Shown here piece after piece: positions 16,196-25,025 of a stretch of DNA of 64,000 bases (positions are counted from its first letter, which is position 1; every line of letters starts with the position of its first letter). The translations under genes were made by a program, and so were the position numbers. The notes beneath the pieces are model-generated. The model was not told the origin of the DNA. It worked only from the letters and a program-made list of their open reading frames with translations, and searched no databases. This stretch comes from a virus. The stretch covers positions 1-64,000 of IMG/VR virus record IMGVR_UViG_3300046170_000454, one strand, 5' to 3'.

Positions 16196-19100
16196 TTAGA
16201 GTGTAGTTGAGGTCAAAACTTTGACGCCGACGATACCAACATTGTCGAACACGGATGAAGTCGTCTGCTCAAATACATAACCTGTTGCTTTTGAGTTTTC
16301 GTTAATCTCGATCTTCATTAGGACAGGAGTCTCTCCCCAAAAGTTAATCTTAGCGCCAACTCTTCTTAGGATGTAAGGATTAATAAAGAGCCCAGGCAAG
16401 AGCACTTTAAGATCAACGTACCTAACAGGGAAGTTAGTGCGGTCTAAAACCTCTATCCCCTCTGCGGAGTCAACAAGGCAAGCTGTGCCGTTTTGAGTGC
16501 TCGCATCCTCAATAAAATCGAACATTAGATTACGGTCAGAGGAGACTGTAAAGGTGGACGTTGCATCTAGCCATGCGGTTTGACCTGGGACTTTAAAGAA
16601 AATCCCGTAGCTTGATAGTTCCGCTAAACTAATACCATAAATTCTGAATGCGCGCTCTTGAGGGAGCTGAGTTGTAAGATTAGGTATGTCTGCGAGAGTC
16701 GCAGAGGTGTTAATATTATCAATGTACCACTGAGCAAACGTCGGGCAGTAATCTGATTTCTGTTGTGTGGTATAGTCTATCCAACTGTTTGTGTTGGTAA
16801 AACCAACATCAAAAGCTCTCACATAGGAGTGGAGTCCTGTCCGACTGCTGTAATCAGGCTGAGCTCCAAGATCATTGTGGTAGTCGAAACCTCGGATAGG
16901 TCGAGCACTAGACAGGTCTTCTGAAGGGTAGATCAAGCGACCTCTTTGGAGAGTCGGGTCACACGTCATGTCTGTTGAATGCGGGTTTAGATTAGGTAGC
17001 CCTGCAACCTGAAGCTCGTCAGAAGGCAACTCAATATGAGAGTCGTTGGCTAGGAAGCCTACGCGAGACATAAAGTTAATACCCATAGACCCTGCAAAGT
17101 CTACCAACTGAGTGCGCGGAGTGGTGTAACCTACCTCAACGCCTGTTGTGCCAGCCGCTAAGTCATGGTCTGCTTGAGTCCAATCTTTCTTCCAAGCAAA
17201 AGAAGGGTCGGTGACCAAGGCAGTCGTAGAGTCGGCCTTGGCATAAGTGCCGAAGTGGTAGAGAGTTTTAGAAGTACCTGCAAGGTAATCTGTAAAGTTA
17301 CCTGTCCCTGCTACAAACGTACCTGTAACATTCACAAGAAAAGCAACGCTAGGGTCTGTTGAGGTGAGGGCTATCATGTAGGGCTCATCGTGTAGGAAAT
17401 CTGTACCTCTTACAGCCTTTAAAGGATAGGAGTTTGTTGTAATCAACTCTTCCAAAGTTTCGATGATATCTTCTACAGTGTTTTCAATATTTGCCCCGTG
17501 TGTCTGAAACTCTCCAGTGGCTCTGTTAGGAGCTCCTGCTACCGCTGTTATAGTTAGCACGCCAACCCCAAACTTAACCGTCATAGAGTCCCCTGGCACG
17601 ATAGCATCAGCTACGAAGAAAGCAATTCCTTCCTCTTGAGCATCTGCGAAAGGATCATTGTCTATACGTCTTTGATACTCAAAGGTAGCACTGAAATAAC
17701 CGCTTTCATTTGCAGAAGCAGGATCGTGCGAGAAGTTATTTAAGATAGGTCTTAGTGCCGTCTGAAACTTTTGATAGAGATAAGCACCTGGCACTGTAGT
17801 CTCATATCCTGATGGGTATGATACCTCAAAGCTACTATGGTTAATCACTAAATAGTTATTAAACGCGTCTAGGAAGCTCTTAAACATTAGCCCCATGTAC
17901 TTGTTTGACCCGTCTTCAGTAGCGTGAGTAGAGGGCTTCTCTACCCCATTTAGCTCACCGTAAGCCACAACAACCCTACCTGCTGAGTCTAATCTACTTG
18001 CTGTAATATCTAAGTCATACCCAAGGTGGATGTAGAACGGGTCTAACGACTTAGCATTAGTGTCTGTTAAAGTGACTTTTACACGGTCTAATATGCCTGG
18101 AGTCACGTATGAGACAGGAGGGTATGCCTCAGGACGTTTAAACTCAAAAGAGCCTTGAGAGAGAAGGTAGTTTAACCCTAACAACTCATACGTTGAGTAA
18201 GGGTCTTCTCCATCAGCAGGGGAGTAGAAGGGGCGTACAGGCAAGTAGAACGGCTTCCTACCAAAAGTGGGGTCTTCTTCTGTTAGCGCATTAAAGGACA
18301 TCGCGTAGCTGTTAAGGCTTAACTTTCTCTCAGCGAGGTCTTGTCCTATCGCTAGGAAGAAAGGTAGGGTCTGATAACCTTGTTGTACCCCATAATCATT
18401 AGTAAGGCTCGACTGTAAACGGTACGTCTCATCAAGGAAGCGCTCCTCGGAGTCTTTTTCCGCGCTGAATAGGGAAGGTAGCGGAGCTCCTAAAGTATAA
18501 ACCTCTTCTTCGGCTATCGGGCTAATGTTAGTCCTCAGCATGGGCTTAGTGTAATCAGCCACGCGACTGCTACTCGTCAACAATACGAGAAAGTTGCCGT
18601 AATGGGTGTCTACGTCGTAGTTGATCGCCGCTGGGTCGATCTCAGAGTTGATCTTAAACTTGCCTGAGAACACCAAACTCTGATTTATCGTGAAAGAAGG
18701 CAAATCAGAGTGACTAAGCTCTATTAAGTCAATCGCGGTGTCCTCACCGACCCTCACGTTATCACCATGCCTGTGGATACCGATCTTAACCTTAGCGTCT
18801 GAAGAAACAACTGGCGCTCCTCCATCAGAAGACAGGTAAAGATGCTTATAGTTTGTGAACGTCGTGTTTACATCCGTAGGCTCCGCAGTATGACTAAGGA
18901 GAGAGCCTTGCTCCACAATAAGATGTGAGCCGTGTGTTTCACCGTCCCCTTTGAAAGTGCCGAGCTGACTGCCGTCAAAAGAGCTAGGTAGGTCAACCGT
19001 TTCAGTGGCGCTTACAAGGTCACTTACACTCTTGGGGGTAGTATTGATGCCAAGTAGTCCGAAAGCTCCTGTTGAGAAGAAACCTGGGCTCTGACCTCGG

Positions 19101-20044
19101 CTGTTCAACCAATCCGTCTTAACCGTGTCGTAAAAGGTAAAGTTGTAGAAGGAAGTCTCGTTAAGCGAGCCTTCGATGACTAAAGAGAGGTTGCCGTAAT
19201 CTTTAAACTCAGAGTCTCCCGCGCCACCTGTGATGTCGTTAGGATGTAATCTTGATGAGCTTACGATGTATTTCGCGCCCGATAAGGACATAACATTAGC
19301 CTGCCCGTCTTGCGCCCAAAAAGAGTAATATGTCTCATCTCCGTAAGTGGCGATAAGAGGCAAAATGCTTGCGGAGTACGCTCTCTCAACGGGCTTTAAG
19401 ATATAGCCCATATCCTGATTAGCCGTACTAGGGAGTGAGCTAGAGATTTTCTTCACGTCTTTTGCGAGGGGAAGCGCAAAGGGTCTACTAGAAGGCAAGG
19501 TGACCTCGAAGCTCCCACTCGATACTCCCGCGTATAATCCGTACAAGTCAGAAGACGTTGGCATATTACCGTCTCTGACGAGACTCTCAAAAGCCCTCTC
19601 GGTTCGGAAGTGGAAGAGTACATAGACAGTATCTGAGCTTACCTCAAAGCGGTGTCTAAACTTTGCTAACTGAGAATAGAGAGGGTCTTGGTCTGCAAAG
19701 TTGGAGTAGCCACCTGCAAACGTGAAGTTTACACCGCTATCTAGTGAAAGCGTTGGCTTATCAAAGAAACGGTCTTTGTGATCCGTGGGAGTGTCAGAGA
19801 GCCCCTCGTAATCTGTGAGCGCAGGGAGCCGATATCGGAAGAAGTTGCTATCGTCTCCGCCACCAAAAGCCACAGAAGTCGCTCCTAAAATGGGGATCGG
19901 ACTCTCTACGTCAGAGCTTCGCGGGTCAGCAAACAATCTTACAAGACCAGCATATTCATTAGCCCCGCCTACAATAGCTTCGGAGGACAGCCTATCAACT
20001 CCGTTATGGATTTCGGAGAGGTCATACTGACCTGACTTAGTGCC
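16196..20044 (-). CDS. large fibre-type virion protein, downstream frame (about 1,282 aa)
   Basis: This frame encodes a long beta-rich virion protein of unrecognised family; a region around residues 830-900 (VPGDSMTVKFGVGVLTI) resembles a small domain also seen in the neighbouring large proteins. The frame stays open upstream to 20116, overlapping the end of the 261-residue ORF by 80 bases. The possible starts there (GTG at 20116, ATGs at 20095 and 20092) give an N-terminus unlike its surroundings. A +1 shift at CCC TGG (20043-20048) would instead join ESFP of the upstream frame to GTKSGQYD here, making a 1,541-residue protein. The coordinates given assume that junction. A separate gene starting at 20092-20116 is the alternative. 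Confidence 0.65.
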   Translation of the reverse strand, partial: GTKSGQYDLSEIHNGVDRLSSEAIVGGANEYAGLVRLFADPRSSDVESPIPILGATSVAFGGGDDSNFFRYRLPALTDYEGLSDTPTDHKDRFFDKPTLSLDSGVNFTFAGGYSNFADQDPLYSQLAKFRHRFEVSSDTVYVLFHFRTERAFESLVRDGNMPTSSDLYGLYAGVSSGSFEVTLPSSRPFALPLAKDVKKISSSLPSTANQDMGYILKPVERAYSASILPLIATYGDETYYSFWAQDGQANVMSLSGAKYIVSSSRLHPNDITGGAGDSEFKDYGNLSLVIEGSLNETSFYNFTFYDTVKTDWLNSRGQSPGFFSTGAFGLLGINTTPKSVSDLVSATETVDLPSSFDGSQLGTFKGDGETHGSHLIVEQGSLLSHTAEPTDVNTTFTNYKHLYLSSDGGAPVVSSDAKVKIGIHRHGDNVRVGEDTAIDLIELSHSDLPSFTINQSLVFSGKFKINSEIDPAAINYDVDTHYGNFLVLLTSSSRVADYTKPMLRTNISPIAEEEVYTLGAPLPSLFSAEKDSEERFLDETYRLQSSLTNDYGVQQGYQTLPFFLAIGQDLAERKLSLNSYAMSFNALTEEDPTFGRKPFYLPVRPFYSPADGEDPYSTYELLGLNYLLSQGSFEFKRPEAYPPVSYVTPGILDRVKVTLTDTNAKSLDPFYIHLGYDLDITASRLDSAGRVVVAYGELNGVEKPSTHATEDGSNKYMGLMFKSFLDAFNNYLVINHSSFEVSYPSGYETTVPGAYLYQKFQTALRPILNNFSHDPASANESGYFSATFEYQRRIDNDPFADAQEEGIAFFVADAIVPGDSMTVKFGVGVLTITAVAGAPNRATGEFQTHGANIENTVEDIIETLEELITTNSYPLKAVRGTDFLHDEPYMIALTSTDPSVAFLVNVTGTFVAGTGNFTDYLAGTSKTLYHFGTYAKADSTTALVTDPSFAWKKDWTQADHDLAAGTTGVEVGYTTPRTQLVDFAGSMGINFMSRVGFLANDSHIELPSDELQVAGLPNLNPHSTDMTCDPTLQRGRLIYPSEDLSSARPIRGFDYHNDLGAQPDYSSRTGLHSYVRAFDVGFTNTNSWIDYTTQQKSDYCPTFAQWYIDNINTSATLADIPNLTTQLPQERAFRIYGISLAELSSYGIFFKVPGQTAWLDATSTFTVSSDRNLMFDFIEDASTQNGTACLVDSAEGIEVLDRTNFPVRYVDLKVLLPGLFINPYILRRVGAKINFWGETPVLMKIEINENSKATGYVFEQTTSSVFDNVGIVGVKVLTSTTL

Positions 20045-20822
20045 AGGGGAAGCTCTCTCCGCTTTTGAAGAGGTTGTTTCCTGTCTCACCATCATTTCCT
20101 GTAGCAATGCCTCCACCTAGTAAGATTGCAGAGACACATCTTTCTTCTAGGTTAGGGGAGAGCACAAGAGAATACTTTTGATCATCTGCATTGGGAGCGA
20201 TAAAGAAAGACACAAGTGCCAAAACACCTTTATCTGCGGGGAGCACTGTGCCTGAGATAACTGCGTGTGAGAGGCTGTTAGGGTAGATGCCACTTGTCTT
20301 CAAGTTATTTGTACCGCCTGTTATACGATAAGCACCTTCAAGCCCTTCCCCGCTCCCACCGCCTGTGTAAGACCCGTCGCTAAGGTTAAAGTTAGCGTCA
20401 GTCGCCCCTGAGTCTACCGCTGTAGGAGGTATGTCATACCGAGGGTAGATCGCTTCAAGAAAGTTGTTATCCGCAGAAATGCCTGTCTTTGCTGTAAGAC
20501 CTGAAAGGCTGTCTGCGTAATGTAGGCGACCCGTGAACACCGCGCTGTTGTAATCGTACTGATTAGACTCTACTGCGCCAGCTTTAAGAACACCCCAATC
20601 GGGTTGGAGAGTCTGATCTGAGGAACCAATACCCTCAGGCACGTCATATAAGTCTCTAATGATCTGCTCTAATGTCTCAGCCACAGTGCCTGTGCCGTTA
20701 AAGATAATCTCTAAAGCATCGTGAGCCCTGCTATCAGAAAGGTGCAGGTTAAGACCAAGATTAGGCGCACTGCTCGCAGGAACGCTCTCTGTAATGGTTA
20801 CACCGTTAGAGTTCTTAGCCAT
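20037..20822 (-). CDS. virion protein, upstream frame (261 aa, likely N-terminal part)
   Basis: A 261-residue ORF beginning MAKNSNGVTITESVPASSAP. Its N-terminal section (HLSDSRAHDALEIIFNGTGT, then a QIIRDLYD helix) suits an assembly or attachment domain, and the rest is Gly/Ser-rich and beta-prone. It starts 2 bp after the end of the 1,165-residue gene. It ends ESFPWH and a stop, three codons after a CCC TGG; the +1 frame continues for another 1,280 residues. It is either a separate protein, the short product of frameshifting, or an artificial truncation. Confidence 0.65.
   Translation of the reverse strand: MAKNSNGVTITESVPASSAPNLGLNLHLSDSRAHDALEIIFNGTGTVAETLEQIIRDLYDVPEGIGSSDQTLQPDWGVLKAGAVESNQYDYNSAVFTGRLHYADSLSGLTAKTGISADNNFLEAIYPRYDIPPTAVDSGATDANFNLSDGSYTGGGSGEGLEGAYRITGGTNNLKTSGIYPNSLSHAVISGTVLPADKGVLALVSFFIAPNADDQKYSLVLSPNLEERCVSAILLGGGIATGNDGETGNNLFKSGESFPWH
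20042..20048 (-). other. +1 frame break at Pro-Gly (CCC TGG C)
   Basis: Minus-strand sequence TTC CCC TGG CAC TAA ends the upstream frame. Skipping one base gives CCT GGC ACT AAG, so ESFP is followed by GTKSGQYD and the long downstream frame. The site contains CCTGG and the same CCCTGGCACT decamer as the tail chaperone junction at 36030. Confidence 0.6.
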
Positions 20823-20823
20823 T

Positions 20824-23800
20824 TTAGTTTACCTCTCTCTTTTCAATGATCGGACATCCTTGAATTCTATACAAAGACGCGGAAACTCGGTTGCTGTCAT
20901 CGCTAGGGTCGAGCGGATACTGCACCTTGTTCTCAATAGCTTCTCCCCATTGACATAAAACCAAAAGGAATAGCTCACCCGCTTTAATAAACTCATGGTT
21001 TTCATTAGGAGTCACAAGGGCGAAAAGCACATTCCTGTGCGGTGTGTACTTTGTGAGAGGCATCGCGCTCGTAAACAGTGAGTACCTGAGATTATCCGCA
21101 AAGCGATTTCTTCCGATAATCGAGATGTTGTCATAATAGACTCGACCCTCAGCGTCTGTTAGAGGATCATTGAGCTCGATAAGGAACTGCTTTTGGTTAT
21201 ATCGCTCAGAGTGGTCGTATCCCGTCTTAAAGACAGGGGGGCTCACTAGAGGCAGTTTGATTAAGCCTAGATCAAAAGCGCCCATTGGGGTGCTTACAAG
21301 TGTGTCTCCGTCAAACTGCCAATCTCCGTAGAAAACGGGAGAGGCGATGCTGTCTCGAATAGGGATAAGGTCGAACGGATTAGGGTATGGCGAGGGCAAT
21401 CCCATGCTTCCCTTACCTGTAGTGTTGCACCACAAGCCGTCTTCGTAATCTAGCACCGTGAGCGAAACATTAGGAGGTAAAGCCCCGCCTCCGCTCTCTA
21501 AGATAGACCCGCCCTTTGCTCCGAAAGTCTGAGGTGATTTAGACCCGTAGTAGAACAGGATTTGATAACCGTTAGCCCCAGCATTAGGCACAGGATCTAA
21601 AGAATAATAGTGGATGAAGAGGGAGCTTGAAAGAGTGAAATCAGGGAAGCTCAGGTAAGTGAACCTAATCTCCCTCTCTGATCCGCCGTAGTCCACATCA
21701 AAAGACACTAAATAACGGCTTGATGCGTCCTCGTCAGGGCTCACAATAGGCGTAAAGAGAGTAGCCGCCCCATATGAAACGTCCGCGTGAAAGAACACTC
21801 TCCGAGAAGTTTTAATGGTGTAGGTTTTAGTTGCGGGATCGTAGCTAGGAACAACCTTTTCACGGTATCTTACCAAGTCCCCATTAGAGTCTATTCGACC
21901 GCCAACCTGATTAACCATAGCCTCCCTAAAGCCTTCTCTTAAGCCGAGGCGAGCAATCCCTCGACTGTCGCTCGGTCTTTCGGTAGGGTCGTATTCAAGA
22001 AAAGGTACGATAGTGTTAACGTCAGAAGGGTCTTTTAGACCACGGTATACCTCATCATTACCACTTCTTCTAAACGCGCCTATCTCTAATAGACGGTGAG
22101 GGGTATCAGTTAGTCCGTAGCCTTGAGGGTAACTAATCTCTAGCTCAACGAAGATGCGCATGTCGCTACCTACGTCAACGGGATTACCCCCGTTGTCTAA
22201 CCCGCCGACAAGTTTGTAAGCGGCTTTGAACGAACCGTCTGCGTATCGACCGCCTGCATCTACGTCCTTGAAGTTAGACCCTAATGTTACGGTGACCTTT
22301 TGTGTACCAATCCCCTCTACATTCTTGACGTAAGCATTAGTGTCGAGGGATGTGCCTGTGCGTCCTTCATTATGTTGGACACCAACGACACCCGTAATCT
22401 TAACACCGTTTGGGGCAAGCTGATTAAACGGCTTGTTTTGACCGCCTGTCCAATCTGAAATCGAAGAGCAATCCAGCTCGTCTAAATCTAGGATTAGCTG
22501 ATCCCCGTCGTACCAAAAAACACTTTCAACGCCAGCGCCGTAGGTGGCTTTATTAACGTATTTACCTGCGTTGATACGAGGGCTGTGCTCAGGTAGCTCG
22601 CCTTTACCTAAGAGAGCTAACTGAACAGTCGCAAAGTCTATCGCGTTTGCTCTGTCGCCTGGAGTAAACTCAAACACACAACGCTCAATCACGGGTGCGT
22701 CTGAGAACCTTCGGCTAATGTGATCGAAGTTTCTTATAATCGGCCCTGCACCATTAAGATCGCCTTGACCGCCTAAAGTATTATCGCGCCCTATTTGGTT
22801 ACAGACAAGCATCTCGGAGGAGTAATCCCCTGTACCATTACCAAGAAGGTTTTTCTCGCCTGCGTCCATAACCCAAGAGGAGAGCTCCCCGTCCATTAGG
22901 AGGTGAGCATTCTGTCGGATCAAGACCTTGGAGTCTAAATCCTTAAGGACGTGCTTTCGGCAGTCTAAGAAATCTGTCTCTTCTATAATGTTGTAAAACT
23001 TATGGTCGGGTCTGTCTGATTGCCGTTGAGGTATCGTCCCCACAATCGGATTAACGAACCCTGAATGCGACCAACGGATCGCTCCGTTGGTGTCATTGTA
23101 AGGGTCAAAACCCGTAGGGCTATTATTACGGCGATATACCCAGCCGATGGGTATCGCATATACAAAGCCGTCCACTGTACCGAGCGCGTTCGCAGAGCTT
23201 TCACTGCCGTCTCCTGCAATATAGAGCCCGCTGTCGATGTGAGGATAGGCAGAGGCATCTGAGTTAAGGTTAGAAGTCGCCCTATCCGCTGGTACAAAAG
23301 GATAATCGGCAACCGCTTCACCATTTACGCCTCTAGCGAAAAGTTGAGCTGAAGAAAAGCCGTCAGGATTAGTTTTATAGTTGAGTGCTTCCGTCTCTCC
23401 TGTCACTCGAATACGGTACTGTGCCTGTATTCTTTGAGTAGATTGCACGCCCACGTCATCATCTGCAATATCGTCTGTAAGATAAAGGCTAGAGTCTACC
23501 CCAACATTACCGTAGCGATACACAGAGTCAGGGTTTGGTTTGTTAGTGCCGTCCTCACCGCCTCTCAAAGCAAAGCTAGAGAGCGCCACACCTGCTGGAT
23601 CAACATTAGAGTTTAGAATATAAGTGTTGCCGATAGTGCCTGCTTCAGTAGCGACGATAGTTACTCTACCGCCTACTGCTGTCGCGGTGTAGCCTGTGAG
23701 CCCTGTAACCTCATTAGCAAAGTTGCCTGAGGCTACTCCTACATTTGAACCGATCTCAAACTCGCCTGCTATGCCCGTGGCGGTTGACCGCGCAGTATAT

Positions 23801-24321
23801 GTGTCTGCTCCAATCCTAATCGTATCTCCGTCGTTGATCAAACTTACGTCTAGGAAGTCAATGTGGCCCCTAGCTTTAAGCGCGGGCTCTACTTGCGCCT
23901 TCCAAACCTCTAAGAATACGAAATCACTTCGCTTGATACCGCCTCCCCCAACACTAGCATCTTCTAAATCTATGAGGTTTTCACCATCGGTAGAAGCTGT
24001 GTCTGCTACACGAATTTGCATTCCTGCTACAACCGCATCGAGGTTACGCATCGCGAAGCTGTTAACGTATGTAGGGTTAGGGTCAACACCGCCTAATACT
24101 CTAGGAGGACTGAAAGTAAAGTCGCGCAAAGGGTTCATGTCAGAGCGGTTTAGCAAGAAACCTGACTTGCTAAGCTCTCCTTGCTGGCTCTTAAGCTCTT
24201 GTTGCAGGTTTAGCTCTGAGTCTAAAACAGGCTTCCCTGATTGATAGACGATACTAATCCATGACGCGTCTTGAGCACTCAAATCGCGAGATACTGAGGA
24301 GTTTTGTAAATACTTACTCAT
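20824..24321 (-). CDS. fibre/baseplate-type virion protein (1,165 aa)
   Basis: A paralogue of the 1,799-residue protein at 10035-15434. Shared landmarks are GKPVLDSELN (29-38), DFVFLEVWKA (133-142), YRYGNV (268-273), LTDDIADD, QAQYRIRV, LGTVDGFVYAIPI and, at the end, YRIQGCPII. Between the second and third landmarks this copy has an extra about 115-residue module (about 146-258, with NDGDTIRIGADTYTAR and AVGGRVTIVATEAG) that the other copy lacks. No enzymatic motif is present; a baseplate-attached fibre or wedge role is inferred. The ribosome binding site is an AGAGG-type run before the ATG at 24321. Confidence 0.7.
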   Translation of the reverse strand: MSKYLQNSSVSRDLSAQDASWISIVYQSGKPVLDSELNLQQELKSQQGELSKSGFLLNRSDMNPLRDFTFSPPRVLGGVDPNPTYVNSFAMRNLDAVVAGMQIRVADTASTDGENLIDLEDASVGGGGIKRSDFVFLEVWKAQVEPALKARGHIDFLDVSLINDGDTIRIGADTYTARSTATGIAGEFEIGSNVGVASGNFANEVTGLTGYTATAVGGRVTIVATEAGTIGNTYILNSNVDPAGVALSSFALRGGEDGTNKPNPDSVYRYGNVGVDSSLYLTDDIADDDVGVQSTQRIQAQYRIRVTGETEALNYKTNPDGFSSAQLFARGVNGEAVADYPFVPADRATSNLNSDASAYPHIDSGLYIAGDGSESSANALGTVDGFVYAIPIGWVYRRNNSPTGFDPYNDTNGAIRWSHSGFVNPIVGTIPQRQSDRPDHKFYNIIEETDFLDCRKHVLKDLDSKVLIRQNAHLLMDGELSSWVMDAGEKNLLGNGTGDYSSEMLVCNQIGRDNTLGGQGDLNGAGPIIRNFDHISRRFSDAPVIERCVFEFTPGDRANAIDFATVQLALLGKGELPEHSPRINAGKYVNKATYGAGVESVFWYDGDQLILDLDELDCSSISDWTGGQNKPFNQLAPNGVKITGVVGVQHNEGRTGTSLDTNAYVKNVEGIGTQKVTVTLGSNFKDVDAGGRYADGSFKAAYKLVGGLDNGGNPVDVGSDMRIFVELEISYPQGYGLTDTPHRLLEIGAFRRSGNDEVYRGLKDPSDVNTIVPFLEYDPTERPSDSRGIARLGLREGFREAMVNQVGGRIDSNGDLVRYREKVVPSYDPATKTYTIKTSRRVFFHADVSYGAATLFTPIVSPDEDASSRYLVSFDVDYGGSEREIRFTYLSFPDFTLSSSLFIHYYSLDPVPNAGANGYQILFYYGSKSPQTFGAKGGSILESGGGALPPNVSLTVLDYEDGLWCNTTGKGSMGLPSPYPNPFDLIPIRDSIASPVFYGDWQFDGDTLVSTPMGAFDLGLIKLPLVSPPVFKTGYDHSERYNQKQFLIELNDPLTDAEGRVYYDNISIIGRNRFADNLRYSLFTSAMPLTKYTPHRNVLFALVTPNENHEFIKAGELFLLVLCQWGEAIENKVQYPLDPSDDSNRVSASLYRIQGCPIIEKREVN

Positions 24322-24340
24322 GCTATTTGCCCTTTACCTC

Positions 24341-24970
24341 TTAAAACGTGAAGCGCCAAGTGATGGTCAAAACCGCTGTGCTCGGTTTAGAGATCACGCT
24401 AAACGTGAGGTAGTTTACGAGCACGTCAAAATCTCTAATATCTACGGTTGTGTCGTAGTTTGGATAGGAGTCAGGGTTGAGTGTCTTAATGTTAGAGTTA
24501 AGGCTAATCGGGCTGATAACTCCCATTTCGTTGAGAGGCCCTACCGCTTCCGACTCCGAGAACGTCGTAGTGTAATCTACAATATTAGTCGGTACACTCG
24601 AAACCGCTCCGTTACTATCCCTGTAGACTACGCTTGAGAAGCTCTTTCTTGAAATCTCGTTGTTGAGCTTACGTTGGATGTTCGTCGGCGCGGTCGGGTT
24701 TAATAAGTCCCCTGTCGCCCCTGTCCCTATTGAGAGCATATATAAGCCTCTCTCGCTCTCTCTCGTAGAGAACATAAAAGATGCTAGGACACCAGCGTCC
24801 CTAGTTATGATGTTCTTACGCTCGAAGTGCTCAAGAAGCTCTCCACTTTCAACGTCATGGAGCTCTAAAATAAAGTCTCCTCTAGGGGCTTGGAAAGTCT
24901 CTCTTTCGGCTAATGTAGCCCCTATGGAAAGGTTCGTGTTGCCACGTTTAATGCTCTCTTGCTTAATCAT
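24341..24970 (-). CDS. hypothetical tail/baseplate protein
   Basis: A 209-residue protein opening with a basic stretch (MIKQESIKRGNTNL), then LELHDVESGELLEHFERKN, and ending in a beta-hairpin (LTFSVISKPSTAVLTITWRF). GNTNLSIG and IGTGATG are reminiscent of phage structural beta-sandwich domains. An AGAGGGAGCG ribosome binding site precedes the start. It lies between the tail protein I-like gene and the fibre paralogue, so a baseplate or fibre-adaptor role is likely. No family was recognised. Confidence 0.55.
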   Translation of the reverse strand: MIKQESIKRGNTNLSIGATLAERETFQAPRGDFILELHDVESGELLEHFERKNIITRDAGVLASFMFSTRESERGLYMLSIGTGATGDLLNPTAPTNIQRKLNNEISRKSFSSVVYRDSNGAVSSVPTNIVDYTTTFSESEAVGPLNEMGVISPISLNSNIKTLNPDSYPNYDTTVDIRDFDVLVNYLTFSVISKPSTAVLTITWRFTF

Positions 24971-25025
24971 AAATCGCTCCCTCTAAAGGTTTTCTTACAT
25001 CCTCAATCTTATAGGTGCTTTATTC

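Noticed and set aside
17583-17600. A sixth CCCCTGG (CCAGGGG on the minus strand) inside the large fibre gene
   Set aside because: The frame is continuous through it (IVPGDSM with sensible sequence on both sides), so the motif alone does not mean a frame break.
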